A stretch of DNA of 64,000 nt from positions 186,001 through 250,000 of the forward strand of contig NZ_MDVN01000020.1 of NCBI RefSeq assembly GCF_002741945.1, given 5' to 3'. The translations under genes and the position numbers were made by a program. Each line of letters begins with the position of its first letter. The stretch's first letter is position 1. The notes beneath the pieces are model-generated. The model was not told where the DNA came from, made no database searches, and saw only the letters and a program-made list of their open reading frames with translations. This DNA comes from Gaetbulibacter sp. 4G1 (GTDB taxonomy: Bacteria > Bacteroidota > Bacteroidia > Flavobacteriales > Flavobacteriaceae). Positions 24,231-33,953 of the stretch are shown here, piece by piece.

Positions 24231-26384
24231 CTATAAATTATCCAATTGGTTGCTTTTTTTGTCCTCACTAATCGTCCAAAAGAAACCAACAAAAAAGAAT
24301 TGATCTGCTGCAGGCTGTAACGTACGTCTTGCAAAATCGCCATTTATATTTGGAGTATTTGCATATTGATAACCGTTAACATTTTTAAAACCTAATACAT
24401 TGTTTACCGAAGCATATAGTATTTTTTGCGGACTTATTAAATATGCCCAATTCACACTTAAGCTGTTATAGGCTTTTGTTTTGTTATTTAAAAACCCAGG
24501 TTCGTTAGGATTGGTATATGTTCTTCCAGAAGCAAAACCGTAACTAAATCCTACTTGACTGCGCCAATCGTTAATCCAATATTTACCAACTATTGAAAGG
24601 TTATGTGTATTCGCAAAGTTTGGTTGTGCCTCAGTTTGATAATTTCTATAATCTCGTTTGGTATCTAAAAATGAATAGCTTAACCAATAATCAAAATTCT
24701 TGATGCTTTTACTATCTCTCCAAAAGAAATCAATACCTTTTGCAAAACCGTTACCTTCATTATTATAAGTGCTATTAAAATCTGGAAACTCATCGTTAAA
24801 CTTAACTAAATTATCATACTTCTTGTAATAAGCTTCAGCCCTAAATATTTTTCTATCAGCATTATATTGATAGTTAAAAATATAATGTGATGTATTCTGT
24901 GGTTTTAAATTTTGATTAAACTTCAAAATATAGCTTGATGGATTTTGATAAAAATTACCATATGCTAATGATAATTGACTTTTGCCTGAAGTTTTATAAG
25001 CCAATGATAATCTTGGGGCTAAAGTAAAGTCTTTAAAAAGCTCACTATATTCTCCACGTACTCCTGTTTTAAAAGCTAGCTTTTTAGACACAAAAATATC
25101 CGCCTCTGCAAATGCTGCTGCAATATTATCGTTATAACCATAAGTTACCGGGTTAACTAAATCATCACTATAGGTTTCGTCAAAATCTGTTGCAAAATAC
25201 TCAGCTCCAAAGTAAAGCTTAAAGCGGTTGCTTATTCTATTTTTAAATTTAAGTTTTGTGTGTACTGAGTTTTCTGAATCTTTAATATCACTATCCATTA
25301 TATTGATATTGTTATTTCCGTGAGTATAGCTTAAACCTCCAAATAAAGTCCAATTTTCATTCAAGACACCTTGATATGAACCATTAAAATATAGGTTTTT
25401 GTTTTTTAGTTTAAAATCTAAACCCTCGCTATAATTAATATCTTCTTGAGTTAATTCAAAATTTGTAGTGTCAAAAGCACCATAAAGTTTAAATAACCCT
25501 GAATCTGTTTTCTTTCTATATACGGCTTCTCCAGAAAGTGTTTCAAAAGGCTTTTTCCAATCATTCCTATCTGGAAACAAAGCAATATAAGGCGCTAAAT
25601 TTATATAAGATGCATTAACACTTAGCGAGCTTTTATCCCATTTTTGAGTGTTTCCAAGTGTTGCACCAACACTCATAATACCTATATCTGTTTTTTCTTG
25701 ATCTGGCTCATCAATAGTATTTAATAACAATACACTTGATAGTGCTTGACCAAACTCTGCTGAATATCCACCCGTAGAAAATGTAATGCCATCAAACAAA
25801 AATGGCGAATACCTACCACGAGTTGGTGTATTATTAGTTGTTGGTGAATAGGGTGTAAACACACGAATACCGTCTATAAATATTTGTGTTTCTTCGGCTT
25901 CTCCACCACGAACAAATAATCGCCCGTCTTCAGCCACTGTGGTTGTACCAGGTAATGTTTGTAAAGCACCAACAAAATCGCCCAAAGCACTTGCTGTAGT
26001 TACAACATCTAAAGGCTTTAGCACATTTACTTTACTATTATCGCCAGCTGCAAATGTCCCTGCAGATAAAACCACAGCATCCAAAGTACCAATGTCTTCT
26101 CTAAGTTTAATAGTTAAATCTTTCATATATGAAACGTCACCAACCATTGTAAATGTCTCATAAGATAGAAAAGATACGATTAAGGTTTGAGTGCTTGCTT
26201 CTTCTGTTTTAAAAGAAAATAAACCATTCTCATCGGTTGTACTACCATCGTAAGTAGCATCTAAATAAACATTTGCTCCAGTGATTGGTAAACCTTTGTT
26301 ATCGGTAACTTTTCCATTAATAACACTTTGGGCAAAAAACTGACTTGAAATAATTAAACTTAAAATTAATAATAGATTTTTCAT
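24231..26384 (-). CDS. TonB-dependent outer-membrane receptor
   Basis: 717 residues: signal peptide (about 1-18, ending at FFAQS), a carboxypeptidase-regulatory-like domain (about 20-103; VINGKVTDNKGLPITGANVYLD), a plug (GALQTLPGTTTVAEDGRLFVRGGEAEETQIFIDGIR), and a beta-barrel ending in the C-terminal FFVGFFWTI region. Unlike SusC proteins it has no SusD partner, and it is shorter (about 720 against 1000 residues), as for siderophore or metal-type receptors. Convergent with the sulfatase (2 bases between the stop codons). Ligand unknown; energy would come from TonB. Confidence 0.92.
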   Translation of the reverse strand: MKNLLLILSLIISSQFFAQSVINGKVTDNKGLPITGANVYLDATYDGSTTDENGLFSFKTEEASTQTLIVSFLSYETFTMVGDVSYMKDLTIKLREDIGTLDAVVLSAGTFAAGDNSKVNVLKPLDVVTTASALGDFVGALQTLPGTTTVAEDGRLFVRGGEAEETQIFIDGIRVFTPYSPTTNNTPTRGRYSPFLFDGITFSTGGYSAEFGQALSSVLLLNTIDEPDQEKTDIGIMSVGATLGNTQKWDKSSLSVNASYINLAPYIALFPDRNDWKKPFETLSGEAVYRKKTDSGLFKLYGAFDTTNFELTQEDINYSEGLDFKLKNKNLYFNGSYQGVLNENWTLFGGLSYTHGNNNINIMDSDIKDSENSVHTKLKFKNRISNRFKLYFGAEYFATDFDETYSDDLVNPVTYGYNDNIAAAFAEADIFVSKKLAFKTGVRGEYSELFKDFTLAPRLSLAYKTSGKSQLSLAYGNFYQNPSSYILKFNQNLKPQNTSHYIFNYQYNADRKIFRAEAYYKKYDNLVKFNDEFPDFNSTYNNEGNGFAKGIDFFWRDSKSIKNFDYWLSYSFLDTKRDYRNYQTEAQPNFANTHNLSIVGKYWINDWRSQVGFSYGFASGRTYTNPNEPGFLNNKTKAYNSLSVNWAYLISPQKILYASVNNVLGFKNVNGYQYANTPNINGDFARRTLQPAADQFFFVGFFWTISEDKKSNQLDNL

Positions 26385-26491
26385 TTGGTAAATGGTTTGT
26401 TCGTTTTTAATTGATGAAGCAAAATTGAAGCATATACCGTTTTGAAAAAACTAATACTAACTGAATTGTAAAATTTTAATGATGAATTGAA

Positions 26492-26499
26492 TATATTTG
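26492..26499 (+). promoter_or_regulatory. -7 box of the lysoplasmalogenase gene
   Basis: TATATTTG, a perfect match to TAnnTTTG. It overlaps the region just after the TTG at 26487 and so rules that out as a start codon in favour of ATG 26514. Confidence 0.6.
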
Positions 26500-26513
26500 A
26501 TAAAATCAATTGT

Positions 26514-27182
26514 ATGCTTTCCAAAACTGAAAAAACATTCTCATTAATTTTCTTAATTATTGTTATTGCTGAATTAGTTTGTGATAATATTGAAACCTTA
26601 ACAACATTTCATTATTTAACCAAACCACTTATTTTAATATCGCTTATTTTTTTCTTTTGGAATTATGGAAAGCACCTCGATAATAAAACTAGGCTGTTTA
26701 CTTTTTTAGCATTAATATTATCTCTTTTTGGAGATGTGCTTTTAATGTTTGCAGATGCATCTACTAGCTTTTTTATAGGCGGATTAGTATCCTTTTTATT
26801 AGCCCATATTATGTATGTCTTTACTTTTTTAAAAAAGAAAAACAACTTAAATAATACGGTATTATTAACCATTATATTACTCGTTTATGCAGCTGGATTA
26901 TTTTACTTTTTAAAAGATGGTTTAGGGGATTTATTAGTACCTGTTATCATTTATATGATTGTAATTTTATCAATGGTAATAACAGCTTTTTTACGAAAGG
27001 GTAGTGTTCCAAAAAGTAGTTACTTTTTTGTTTTCTTAGGTGCACTTTTTTTTATAACTTCGGATAGTTTATTGGCCTTAAATAAATTTTATGAACCTTT
27101 ACCTTTTTCTGGCATTAGCATTATGCTTACCTACTCAATTGCCCAATTATTTATCGTTTTAGGTATTAAAAAACAGCAATAG
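26514..27182 (+). CDS. Lysoplasmalogenase (YhhN family) membrane protein
   Basis: About 222 residues with eight hydrophobic segments of the YhhN/TMEM86 fold (for example YLTKPLILISLIFFFWNYGK, FLALILSLFGDVLLMF and FITSDSLLALNKF). The two conserved acidic/polar regions FGDVLLM and SDSLLA are characteristic. Family members hydrolyse the vinyl-ether bond of lysoplasmalogens; in bacteria the natural substrate is often unclear. Start chosen at ATG 26514. Single-gene unit; the next gene is convergent. Confidence 0.85.
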   Translation: MLSKTEKTFSLIFLIIVIAELVCDNIETLTTFHYLTKPLILISLIFFFWNYGKHLDNKTRLFTFLALILSLFGDVLLMFADASTSFFIGGLVSFLLAHIMYVFTFLKKKNNLNNTVLLTIILLVYAAGLFYFLKDGLGDLLVPVIIYMIVILSMVITAFLRKGSVPKSSYFFVFLGALFFITSDSLLALNKFYEPLPFSGISIMLTYSIAQLFIVLGIKKQQ

Positions 27183-27247
27183 ACAAAATCTATTGTAAGA
27201 TGTTAATTTATTATTAATCAGATAATTGATTGACTAAATTTAAAGTA

Positions 27248-28525
27248 TCAATTTAATTTATGGAATGGACGTATAATTAGGCGCGCTGCTTTATCAAAAT
27301 TGATATAATTGTAGCACCAATTAAAGAAAACGACTACTCTATTTCTAAAACCAACCAATGCCATAAGGTGAATAAACATCCAAACAAACCAAGCAAAAAA
27401 TCCTGCAAACTTATAATGTTTTAAATCGACAACTGCTTTATTTCTACCAACGGTAGCCATCGATCCTTTATCTCTATATTTAAATTTTTTAAGAGGTTTT
27501 CCTTCAATTAATTTTATCAAATTTTTTCCTAAAAGTTCACCTTGCTGAATAGCAGGTTGAGCAACTTGAGGGTGCCCTTTTGGATAGCCTTCAGTTTGCA
27601 TCAAAGCAATGTCTCCTAAAGCAAAAATGTTGGTATAACCTTCTACCTGATTAAACGCATTAACTTTATATCGATTTATACGATCTAACAAAGATTTACC
27701 ATGTAATCCTTTAACAGGGTTTCCAGTAACACCTGCAGCCCAAATTAATGTTTCAGACTCCATTTCCAGGCTAGAATTAGTAAGCACTTTTTTGCCATCG
27801 TAATCTTTAACAAACGTATCGCATTTTACATGTACTCCTAGTTTTTTAAGAAACTGTTCAGCCTTTTTTGAAGCATGCTCGCTCATTGTTGGCAATACAC
27901 GAGGGCTCCCTTCAAGCAAATATATTTCCATATCATTAGCATTCAAATCACGGTAATCTCTTGGCAAAATATGATTCTTAAGCTCTGCAATAGCTCCTGC
28001 TAATTCAACACCAGTTGGTCCGCCACCAACAATAACAAAATTCAATAAAGCTTTTCTAAATGCTTTATCGTTTGTTATAGCAGCTTCTTCAAAATTTTGT
28101 AAAATCAAACTTCTAATATTCAAAGCTTGTGGCACCTTTTTCATTGGCATACTGTATGTTTCGATTGATTTATTACCAAAATAATTGGTCTTTGTCCCAG
28201 TAGCAATCACTAAAAAATCAAAGCTTAAAATTCCTATATTAGTAGTGATTTCTTGACTTTCAGTATCAATATTTTCAACTTCTGCTAAGCGAAAAAAGGT
28301 GTTTTTATGCTTTTTAATTATTTTTCTAAGCGGGTAAGCAATAGAATCTGGCTCTAAACCCGCAGAAGATACTTGATATAATAAAGGTTGAAAGGTGTGA
28401 TAATTACGCTTATCAATTAATACAACTTGAACTTTTTTATTAGCTAAGGTCTTTGCCAAATTAATACCAGCAAAACCGCCTCCAACAATAACAACTCTTG
28501 GCAAACTCGATTGGGGAATATTCAT
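27248..28525 (-). CDS. ndh: Type II NADH:quinone oxidoreductase
   Basis: About 425 residues from ATG 28525. Two Rossmann dinucleotide motifs (VIVGGGFAGINLA near the start for FAD, FVIVGGGPTGVELAGAIAEL near 165-184 for NADH), the VATGTKTNYFGN and FALGDIA (FAD) segments, and a C-terminal membrane-anchoring helix (FAGFFAWFVWMFIHLMALVGF). A non-proton-pumping respiratory enzyme passing electrons from NADH to quinone at the cytoplasmic face. An upstream ATG at 28555 is inside the promoter -7 box and is therefore rejected. Single-gene transcription unit. Confidence 0.93.
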   Translation of the reverse strand: MNIPQSSLPRVVIVGGGFAGINLAKTLANKKVQVVLIDKRNYHTFQPLLYQVSSAGLEPDSIAYPLRKIIKKHKNTFFRLAEVENIDTESQEITTNIGILSFDFLVIATGTKTNYFGNKSIETYSMPMKKVPQALNIRSLILQNFEEAAITNDKAFRKALLNFVIVGGGPTGVELAGAIAELKNHILPRDYRDLNANDMEIYLLEGSPRVLPTMSEHASKKAEQFLKKLGVHVKCDTFVKDYDGKKVLTNSSLEMESETLIWAAGVTGNPVKGLHGKSLLDRINRYKVNAFNQVEGYTNIFALGDIALMQTEGYPKGHPQVAQPAIQQGELLGKNLIKLIEGKPLKKFKYRDKGSMATVGRNKAVVDLKHYKFAGFFAWFVWMFIHLMALVGFRNRVVVFFNWCYNYINFDKAARLIIRPFHKLN

Positions 28526-28552
28526 GAAAAAGGGTCTAAAAATATTATAACA

Positions 28553-28560
28553 CAAAGATA
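28553..28560 (-). promoter_or_regulatory. -7 box of the NDH-2 gene
   Basis: Minus-strand TATCTTTG, a perfect TAnnTTTG. Transcription would begin near 28550, downstream of the ATG at 28555. Confidence 0.6.
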
Positions 28561-28658
28561 CTATATAACCAATTTATACACTACTTTTAAATATTATTTT
28601 AAGCTAATTGTAACTTTTTAAATATTTAAGCTACTTACCTTATAACTAAACCATCAAA

Positions 28659-29153
28659 TTGAATAAAGAACTTGAACATAGCTTTGTTGAATTGCTAGAA
28701 AAGCATCAAAACATTATACATAAAGTATGCCGTTTGTATACTAATAATTATGATGCTCATAATGATTTATTTCAAGAAATAACAATACAACTTTGGAAAG
28801 CTTACCCGAAATTTCGTGGTGATGCTAAGTTTAGTACTTGGATGTATCGTGTAGGTTTGAATACCGCTATAACACTTTACAGAAAATCTAAACGACGTAT
28901 AAATACACAAAATTTTGAAGGTGTAGAGTTTAAAATAAAGGCAGAAGATTATGATGATACTGAAGAGCAGCAATTAAAAGTGCTTTATAAGGCGGTACAT
29001 CAATTAAATGATATTGAAAAAGCACTTGTTTTCTTGTATTTAGAAGACAAAGATTATAGAGAAATAAGTGAAACCTTGGGTATTAGTGAAGTGAATGCAC
29101 GTGTGAAAATGAACAGAATTAAAACAAAACTTAAAACCATATTAAATCCGTAA
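28659..29153 (+). CDS. RNA polymerase sigma factor, ECF type
   Basis: 164 residues with sigma-70 region 2 (about 13-80; LFQEITIQLWKAYPKFRGDAKFSTWMYRVGLN) and region 4 (about 105-160; LNDIEKALVFLYLEDKDYREISETLGISEVNARVKMNRIK). There is no in-frame ATG, so translation appears to start at TTG 28659, since an in-frame stop lies 12 bases upstream. It directly precedes a small membrane protein gene by 4 bases, which is probably its cognate regulator. The target promoter is not evident. Confidence 0.9.
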   Translation: MNKELEHSFVELLEKHQNIIHKVCRLYTNNYDAHNDLFQEITIQLWKAYPKFRGDAKFSTWMYRVGLNTAITLYRKSKRRINTQNFEGVEFKIKAEDYDDTEEQQLKVLYKAVHQLNDIEKALVFLYLEDKDYREISETLGISEVNARVKMNRIKTKLKTILNP

Positions 29154-29157
29154 TACT

Positions 29158-29799
29158 ATGGATGAATTAGATTTATTAAAAAAAGATTGGAAAAAAGATG
29201 ATAATAATTTTCCAAAATTATCTTACAATGAAATTTATAAGATGATTTTAAAAAAATCGTCTTCCATCGTAAAATGGATATTTATTATAAGCTTGCTAGA
29301 ATTTGCTTTCTGGACTTTTATTTCTTTTTTCTTAAAAGATACTGAAAGTATGAAACGCTTTAACCAGTACGACGCAGACGCTGTTTTAATCCCTTTAATG
29401 ATAGCCGGTTATATTATTCTAGGTTATTTTTTCTATTTGTTTTTCAAAAACTATAAAACAATTTCGGTAACAGATAATGCCAAAATTTTAATGGAGAATA
29501 TTTTAAAAACAAGAAAAACCGTAAAGCAATATGTTGCATTCAATTTAATTTATCTAGTTATATCTACTATAGTTGTTTTGTTTTTAGAGTTTGATAGAGA
29601 TCAGCAAGTAATAGACCAAGTAAATCAAGCTGCGGCAAACGGAGAGGCTTTTAAGTTTTATGCAGGTATTATTATTGCAACTGTATTACTATTAGCAGCT
29701 GCTATTGGTCTTCTTCTTTTCTTTTATTGGTTGGTTTACGGCATCTTATTAAAACGCTTAAACAAAAATTATAAAGAGCTCAAAAAACTAGAAGTCTAA
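29158..29799 (+). CDS. Four-helix membrane protein, probable anti-sigma partner
   Basis: 213 residues. A charged cytoplasmic N-terminus (MDELDLLKKDWKKDDNNFPKL) resembles the binding segment of anti-sigma-like proteins, followed by membrane segments at about 42-60, 80-98, 122-140 and 165-190. It is separated by 4 bases from the sigma factor gene, an arrangement frequent in Flavobacteriia. Related proteins are sometimes labelled beta-carotene 15,15'-monooxygenase, but I see no support for that enzyme. The anti-sigma role is inference from context. Confidence 0.6.
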   Translation: MDELDLLKKDWKKDDNNFPKLSYNEIYKMILKKSSSIVKWIFIISLLEFAFWTFISFFLKDTESMKRFNQYDADAVLIPLMIAGYIILGYFFYLFFKNYKTISVTDNAKILMENILKTRKTVKQYVAFNLIYLVISTIVVLFLEFDRDQQVIDQVNQAAANGEAFKFYAGIIIATVLLLAAAIGLLLFFYWLVYGILLKRLNKNYKELKKLEV

Positions 29800-30380
29800 A
29801 AGAATTTATCAACTTCCACAACATCACCTGCTTGCATTTGATTTAAATGAATATCCCCTACTCTAACACGAACTAAACGTAATGTAGGAAATCCAACAGC
29901 AGATGTCATTTTCCGAACTTGTCGAAACTTACCTTCGTTTAATGTTATTGACACCCAAGATGTTGGACCATGTCTATCATCTCTAATTTTTTGTGAGCGT
30001 GTAGGTAAATTTGGAGTTTCATTTAGCTTAACAACCTTACAAGGCTTGGTTTGATATTTTTTACCATCAAAACCAATTTCTACACCGCATTTTAATTGCT
30101 CTATAGCTTTCTCGAAAATAGCGCCATCAACCTGTGCATAATACTCTTTTTCTACTTTTTGACTATTTACAAAATAACTCATTTTACCATCAGTAGTAAT
30201 GAGCAATAACCCTTCTGATTTTTCGTCCAAACGACCTATAGCCATAGCATTTTCAGGAAAATTATAAAGACTCCCTAGAAACTTCTTTGATTGCTGTTTA
30301 GAATCATGACTTTTAAACTGACTCAGATAACCGTAGGGTTTATAGATTATGAAATGACGGTGAATTTTAGATGTTTCCAT
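29796..30380 (-). CDS. rluE: Pseudouridine synthase, RsuA/RluE type
   Basis: 194 residues of the RsuA/RluB/E/F family, which converts a uridine of 23S (or 16S) rRNA to pseudouridine. The catalytic motif is in AIGRLDEKSEGLLLIT (Asp of GRLD), and the early HFIIYKPYGYLSQF segment and later KEGKFRQVRKM-like NEGKFRQVRKM stretch are also typical. It has no S4 domain, as in RluE. Its stop overlaps by a few bases with that of the upstream plus-strand gene, and its start overlaps the topB stop by 14 bases. The exact position modified (U2457 in E. coli RluE) is not proven here. Confidence 0.85.
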   Translation of the reverse strand: METSKIHRHFIIYKPYGYLSQFKSHDSKQQSKKFLGSLYNFPENAMAIGRLDEKSEGLLLITTDGKMSYFVNSQKVEKEYYAQVDGAIFEKAIEQLKCGVEIGFDGKKYQTKPCKVVKLNETPNLPTRSQKIRDDRHGPTSWVSITLNEGKFRQVRKMTSAVGFPTLRLVRVRVGDIHLNQMQAGDVVEVDKFF

Positions 30381-32658
30381 TCAAAATACTATACACAAGT
30401 TCTCTTGTTGGTGTTTGCCCATTTATTTTAGTTCTTACAGCTTCAAAAGTCATTTTAAAATCACATCCCGATTTATAGTCACTGCAACCATAAGCTGTTT
30501 TTCCTTTCATAACTGTTCCCTTTTTACACTTTGGGCAAAATAAGTCTTTTGTTGTCGTTTCCACAGAGGTCTTTTTAGGTTCTAATTTTAGTTTAAAATT
30601 ATCATCAAAACGAATTAAACCTTCAACCTTCCCAGAATCTGTTTTAAAACCTTTTAAGTTAACGGTGCTTCCTTTTTGAAGTAGTCTTATAAACTGCTTT
30701 TCTGAAATTTTTTTACCATTAAAATCAAAAGGCAATACAAAATTACATCCAGACTTATACGCACTACATCCATAAGCCGTTTTACCTTTAATAAGAGTTC
30801 CTTTTTTGCATTTAGGGCAGCCTTCAACAGTTATACCTATCGTCTTTTTAACTGCTGCTTTTGCAGTTCTATTTTTTATTACTGTAGCTTGAGATATGTT
30901 AGCGCGTTTTGTCTCACTTCTCACTTCGTACACTAAAGCATCAACCATTCGTTTCATATTTCTTATAAATGCACTCGCGCTAAATTCACCTTTCTCAATA
31001 TCTTTTAATTGTTTTTCCCAAGACCCTGTTAATTCAGCAGATTTTAATAGTTTATTTTGAATAGTTTCAATCAACTGAATACCTGTAACTGTTGGCAACA
31101 CCTGTTTTTTATTACGTTTTATATATTTTCTTTTAAATAATGTTTCAATAATATTGGCACGAGTTGATGGTCTACCAATACCATTTTCTTTCATTAAATC
31201 ACGCAACTCTTCATCATCAACCTGTTTGCCAGCAGTTTCCATAGCACGTAACAAAGAGGCCTCGGTAAACTGATTTGGTGGTTTGGTTTCTTTTTCTAAA
31301 AACGATGGCTCATGAGGTCCTTTTTCTCCCTTTTCAAACGTTGGTAAAATCCCAGATTCTTTTTCTTTTTTATTCGAATTTTCAAAGACAAGTCTCCAAC
31401 CTTTCTCTAAAATTTCTTTTCCTGTAGTTTTAAAAACTACTTTTGCAGCACTTCCTAAGACCGTAGTATTGGATACTGTACAATCATCATAAAAAACCGC
31501 GATAAACCGTTTTACGATAATATCGTAAACTTTTTGTTGATTATATTGCAAATTCATTTGCATCCCTGTTGGTATTATAGCATGATGATCGGTTACTTTT
31601 TTATCATTAAACACTTTCTTTGATTTTTTAATAGGCTTCCCTAAAAGTGGTTGAGTTAACTTTGAATAGTTTGTCAATTTTTGAAGAATACCTGCAACTT
31701 TAGGATATACATCATTAGGCAGAAATGTAGTATCTACTCTTGGATAAGTCACCACTTTTTGTTCGTATAACTTCTGTACAATTTTAAGCGTTTCATCTGC
31801 TGAAAAACCAAACTTAGTATTACAATACACCTGCAAACCAGTCAAATCAAACAGTTTGGGTGCATATTCTTTCCCTTTCTTTTTGGTAATAGACTCTATT
31901 TCAAATTCGCTTTCCTTTACCTTATTAGCTAAAGCTTCACCGTCCTCCTTTTTAAGAAAACGCCCCTCTTCGTAACTAAAAAGCGTATCTCGATAAAGTG
32001 TTTGCAACTCCCAATAGGGTTGCGGTTTAAAGTTTTCAATTTCCTTAAATCGGTTTACAACTATAGCTAATGTTGGTGTTTGCACACGACCTACAGATAG
32101 CACCTGTTTATAGCCACCGTGCTTAACAGTATATAATCTGGTAGCATTCATGCCCAAAAGCCAATCTCCTATGGCTCTAGAAAATCCTGCATAATATAAA
32201 TTGTCATAATCTGAAGCTGGTTTTAAATTTTGAAAACCTTCTTTGATAGCCTCAGTAGTTAATGAGGAAATCCATAAACGTTTCACCTCGCCTTTATAAT
32301 TTGCTTCATTCATCACCCAACGCTGGATAAGTTCTCCTTCTTGACCTGCATCACCACAGTTTATAACTACGTCTGCTTTATCAAATAAACTTTTTACAAT
32401 ATTAAACTGCTTTTGAATACCTGAATTTGCTACCACTTTGGTTTCAAACTTTTCAGGGAGCATCGGTAGATTATTCAAATCCCAGCTTTTCCAATAAGGT
32501 TTATAATCGTTAGGCTCTTTTAAGGTACATAAATGCCCAAAGGTATAGGTAATAGCATAACCATTACCTTCATAATAACCATCGCGTTTAGTATTAGCAC
32601 CTAACACAGTTGCTATTTCTCTTGCTACACTTGGTTTTTCGGCAATACAAACCTTCAT
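30367..32658 (-). CDS. topB: DNA topoisomerase III
   Basis: 763 residues: Toprim domain (E7 in VCIAEKPSVA, D103 in CGDAGQEGEL), type IA core with active-site Y305 in VTYPRVDT, and SVGRVQTPTLAIV (188-201). At the C-terminus are two Topo-type zinc ribbons, each CPKCKKGT...YGCSAYKSGC / YGCSDYKSGC (near 615 and 705), separated by a TopoIII-specific block EKQFIRLLQKGSTVNLKGF. It decatenates replication intermediates. Bacteroidota plasmids and conjugative elements also carry topB, but the setting here is chromosomal, upstream of rluE. The second zinc ribbon differs from the first only slightly. Confidence 0.93.
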   Translation of the reverse strand: MKVCIAEKPSVAREIATVLGANTKRDGYYEGNGYAITYTFGHLCTLKEPNDYKPYWKSWDLNNLPMLPEKFETKVVANSGIQKQFNIVKSLFDKADVVINCGDAGQEGELIQRWVMNEANYKGEVKRLWISSLTTEAIKEGFQNLKPASDYDNLYYAGFSRAIGDWLLGMNATRLYTVKHGGYKQVLSVGRVQTPTLAIVVNRFKEIENFKPQPYWELQTLYRDTLFSYEEGRFLKKEDGEALANKVKESEFEIESITKKKGKEYAPKLFDLTGLQVYCNTKFGFSADETLKIVQKLYEQKVVTYPRVDTTFLPNDVYPKVAGILQKLTNYSKLTQPLLGKPIKKSKKVFNDKKVTDHHAIIPTGMQMNLQYNQQKVYDIIVKRFIAVFYDDCTVSNTTVLGSAAKVVFKTTGKEILEKGWRLVFENSNKKEKESGILPTFEKGEKGPHEPSFLEKETKPPNQFTEASLLRAMETAGKQVDDEELRDLMKENGIGRPSTRANIIETLFKRKYIKRNKKQVLPTVTGIQLIETIQNKLLKSAELTGSWEKQLKDIEKGEFSASAFIRNMKRMVDALVYEVRSETKRANISQATVIKNRTAKAAVKKTIGITVEGCPKCKKGTLIKGKTAYGCSAYKSGCNFVLPFDFNGKKISEKQFIRLLQKGSTVNLKGFKTDSGKVEGLIRFDDNFKLKLEPKKTSVETTTKDLFCPKCKKGTVMKGKTAYGCSDYKSGCDFKMTFEAVRTKINGQTPTRELVYSILNGNI

Positions 32659-32773
32659 TGATTTAATACTTATATTTCCTTAAAGAAGTTGCAAAATAAG
32701 GATTTACTAATGCTTTTTAAAGTAGAATTACTAGGAGTTATTAACGGATTGCTATTATCGTTGAGGTTTCTTA

Positions 32774-33949
32774 TTATTTCTTAAAAAACATCCATGTTGC
32801 TTTATGCCAAATCGTTTCTAAAGGGCCACGTTTATTGTTTTTCATCCACCAATAAGAGAAATATCCAATTAAAACAGAAAGCACAATACTTATTAAAAAG
32901 CTATACGTTGCTCCTGTATATTTATAAAGCCCAAAACCAAAACCGTAATATAAAGTAGAACCTATAATAGATTGTAGTATATAATTTGAAAGACTCATTT
33001 TTCCTATAGGGGATAAAGCTCTTAAAACTTTATTCCAAGCTTTCTTTTGAAATAAAAGAACAAAACCAGATACTAACACCACCATAAATGAAAGATTCGT
33101 CCATGAAGTCTCAATAGTTTTTAAAGGACGACGAATTACTTCACTAACAAATATATTGTCTACATTTTTTTGAAACACATACAAAACAACAAAAGCTATA
33201 CTTGAAACTACTAATGCTTTTGTCCAAAACTTATTACTCTCTACAGATGGCTTAAAAAGCTTTTTTCTACCAGCTAACATACCAAATAGAAATAACGATA
33301 AAATATGTAAAAAACGACCATTTTCGTTACTCCATTTTAGCACTGCTATTTTACCATTGGTTAAATTCCCTTTAACAGTATTAATAAATGAGCCATCTTT
33401 TATATACTCATTCATTTTGCCAAAATAAGCCCAAGACTCTGGGTTTCCAATAACAGCATCTGGGTTTTGAATAGCCTGTAATAATCTAACAATTTCTATA
33501 GGTTGCAATAATAAAATAATTGCAACACCTAAAACTACTTTATTATTTAAACGAGCGAAAGGAATAAGTAAAAACCCTATCACGGCATATATGGTAAGTA
33601 TATCACCTTGATAGAACGCAGAGTTTATAATCCCAAAAACTAATAACAAAACGAGTCTCCATGCAAAAACAGGTCTAAAATCTTTGCCTCTTTTAGCTTG
33701 ATTATCTGTTTGAATAAAAAATGTTAATCCAAAAAGCAACGCAAACATAGCATAAGACTTTCCTGCAAACATAAAAAAGGAACTATCCCAAACCATTTTA
33801 TCTAATTTCACTAACCAATCTGGGAAGTTTTCTGGCAAAAAATACACATCAAAATGTTCGAGGTTATGCAGTAACATTATTGAAACTATAGCCAAACCTC
33901 GCAAAGCATCAACTACATGTATTCTATTATTATCTTTAGTAAAAACCAT
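32774..33949 (-). CDS. DUF418/acyltransferase-3-like membrane protein
   Basis: 391 residues with about ten membrane helices. The opening HVVDALRGLAIVSIMLLHNLEHFD is the DUF1624/DUF418 N-terminal pattern. The C-terminal region (LSPIGKMSLSNYILQSIIGSTLYYG and FSYWWMKNNKRGPLETIWHK) is the DUF418 signature. Members are uncharacterised integral membrane proteins that may transfer acyl groups. It starts 4 bases downstream of the PlsC-like gene stop, so it is probably the distal gene of an operon (Nudix, PlsC-like, DUF418). Confidence 0.85.
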   Translation of the reverse strand: MVFTKDNNRIHVVDALRGLAIVSIMLLHNLEHFDVYFLPENFPDWLVKLDKMVWDSSFFMFAGKSYAMFALLFGLTFFIQTDNQAKRGKDFRPVFAWRLVLLLVFGIINSAFYQGDILTIYAVIGFLLIPFARLNNKVVLGVAIILLLQPIEIVRLLQAIQNPDAVIGNPESWAYFGKMNEYIKDGSFINTVKGNLTNGKIAVLKWSNENGRFLHILSLFLFGMLAGRKKLFKPSVESNKFWTKALVVSSIAFVVLYVFQKNVDNIFVSEVIRRPLKTIETSWTNLSFMVVLVSGFVLLFQKKAWNKVLRALSPIGKMSLSNYILQSIIGSTLYYGFGFGLYKYTGATYSFLISIVLSVLIGYFSYWWMKNNKRGPLETIWHKATWMFFKK

Positions 33950-33953
33950 TAAA

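Noticed and set aside
26487-26513. TTG start extending the lysoplasmalogenase by 9 residues
   Set aside because: The perfect -7 box TATATTTG (26492-26499) lies within this extension; ATG 26514 fits better.
27177-27195. Hairpin CAATAGA/TCTATTG after the lysoplasmalogenase gene
   Set aside because: Short AT-rich stem and no T tract; not convincing as a terminator.
28526-28555. Extra ten N-terminal residues (MCYNIFRPFF) on NDH-2
   Set aside because: The ATG overlaps the -7 box TATCTTTG and the usual start just before the FAD motif is at 28525.
29158-29799. Beta-carotene 15,15'-monooxygenase as product name
   Set aside because: The protein is a small four-helix membrane protein without the iron-binding histidines of such enzymes.
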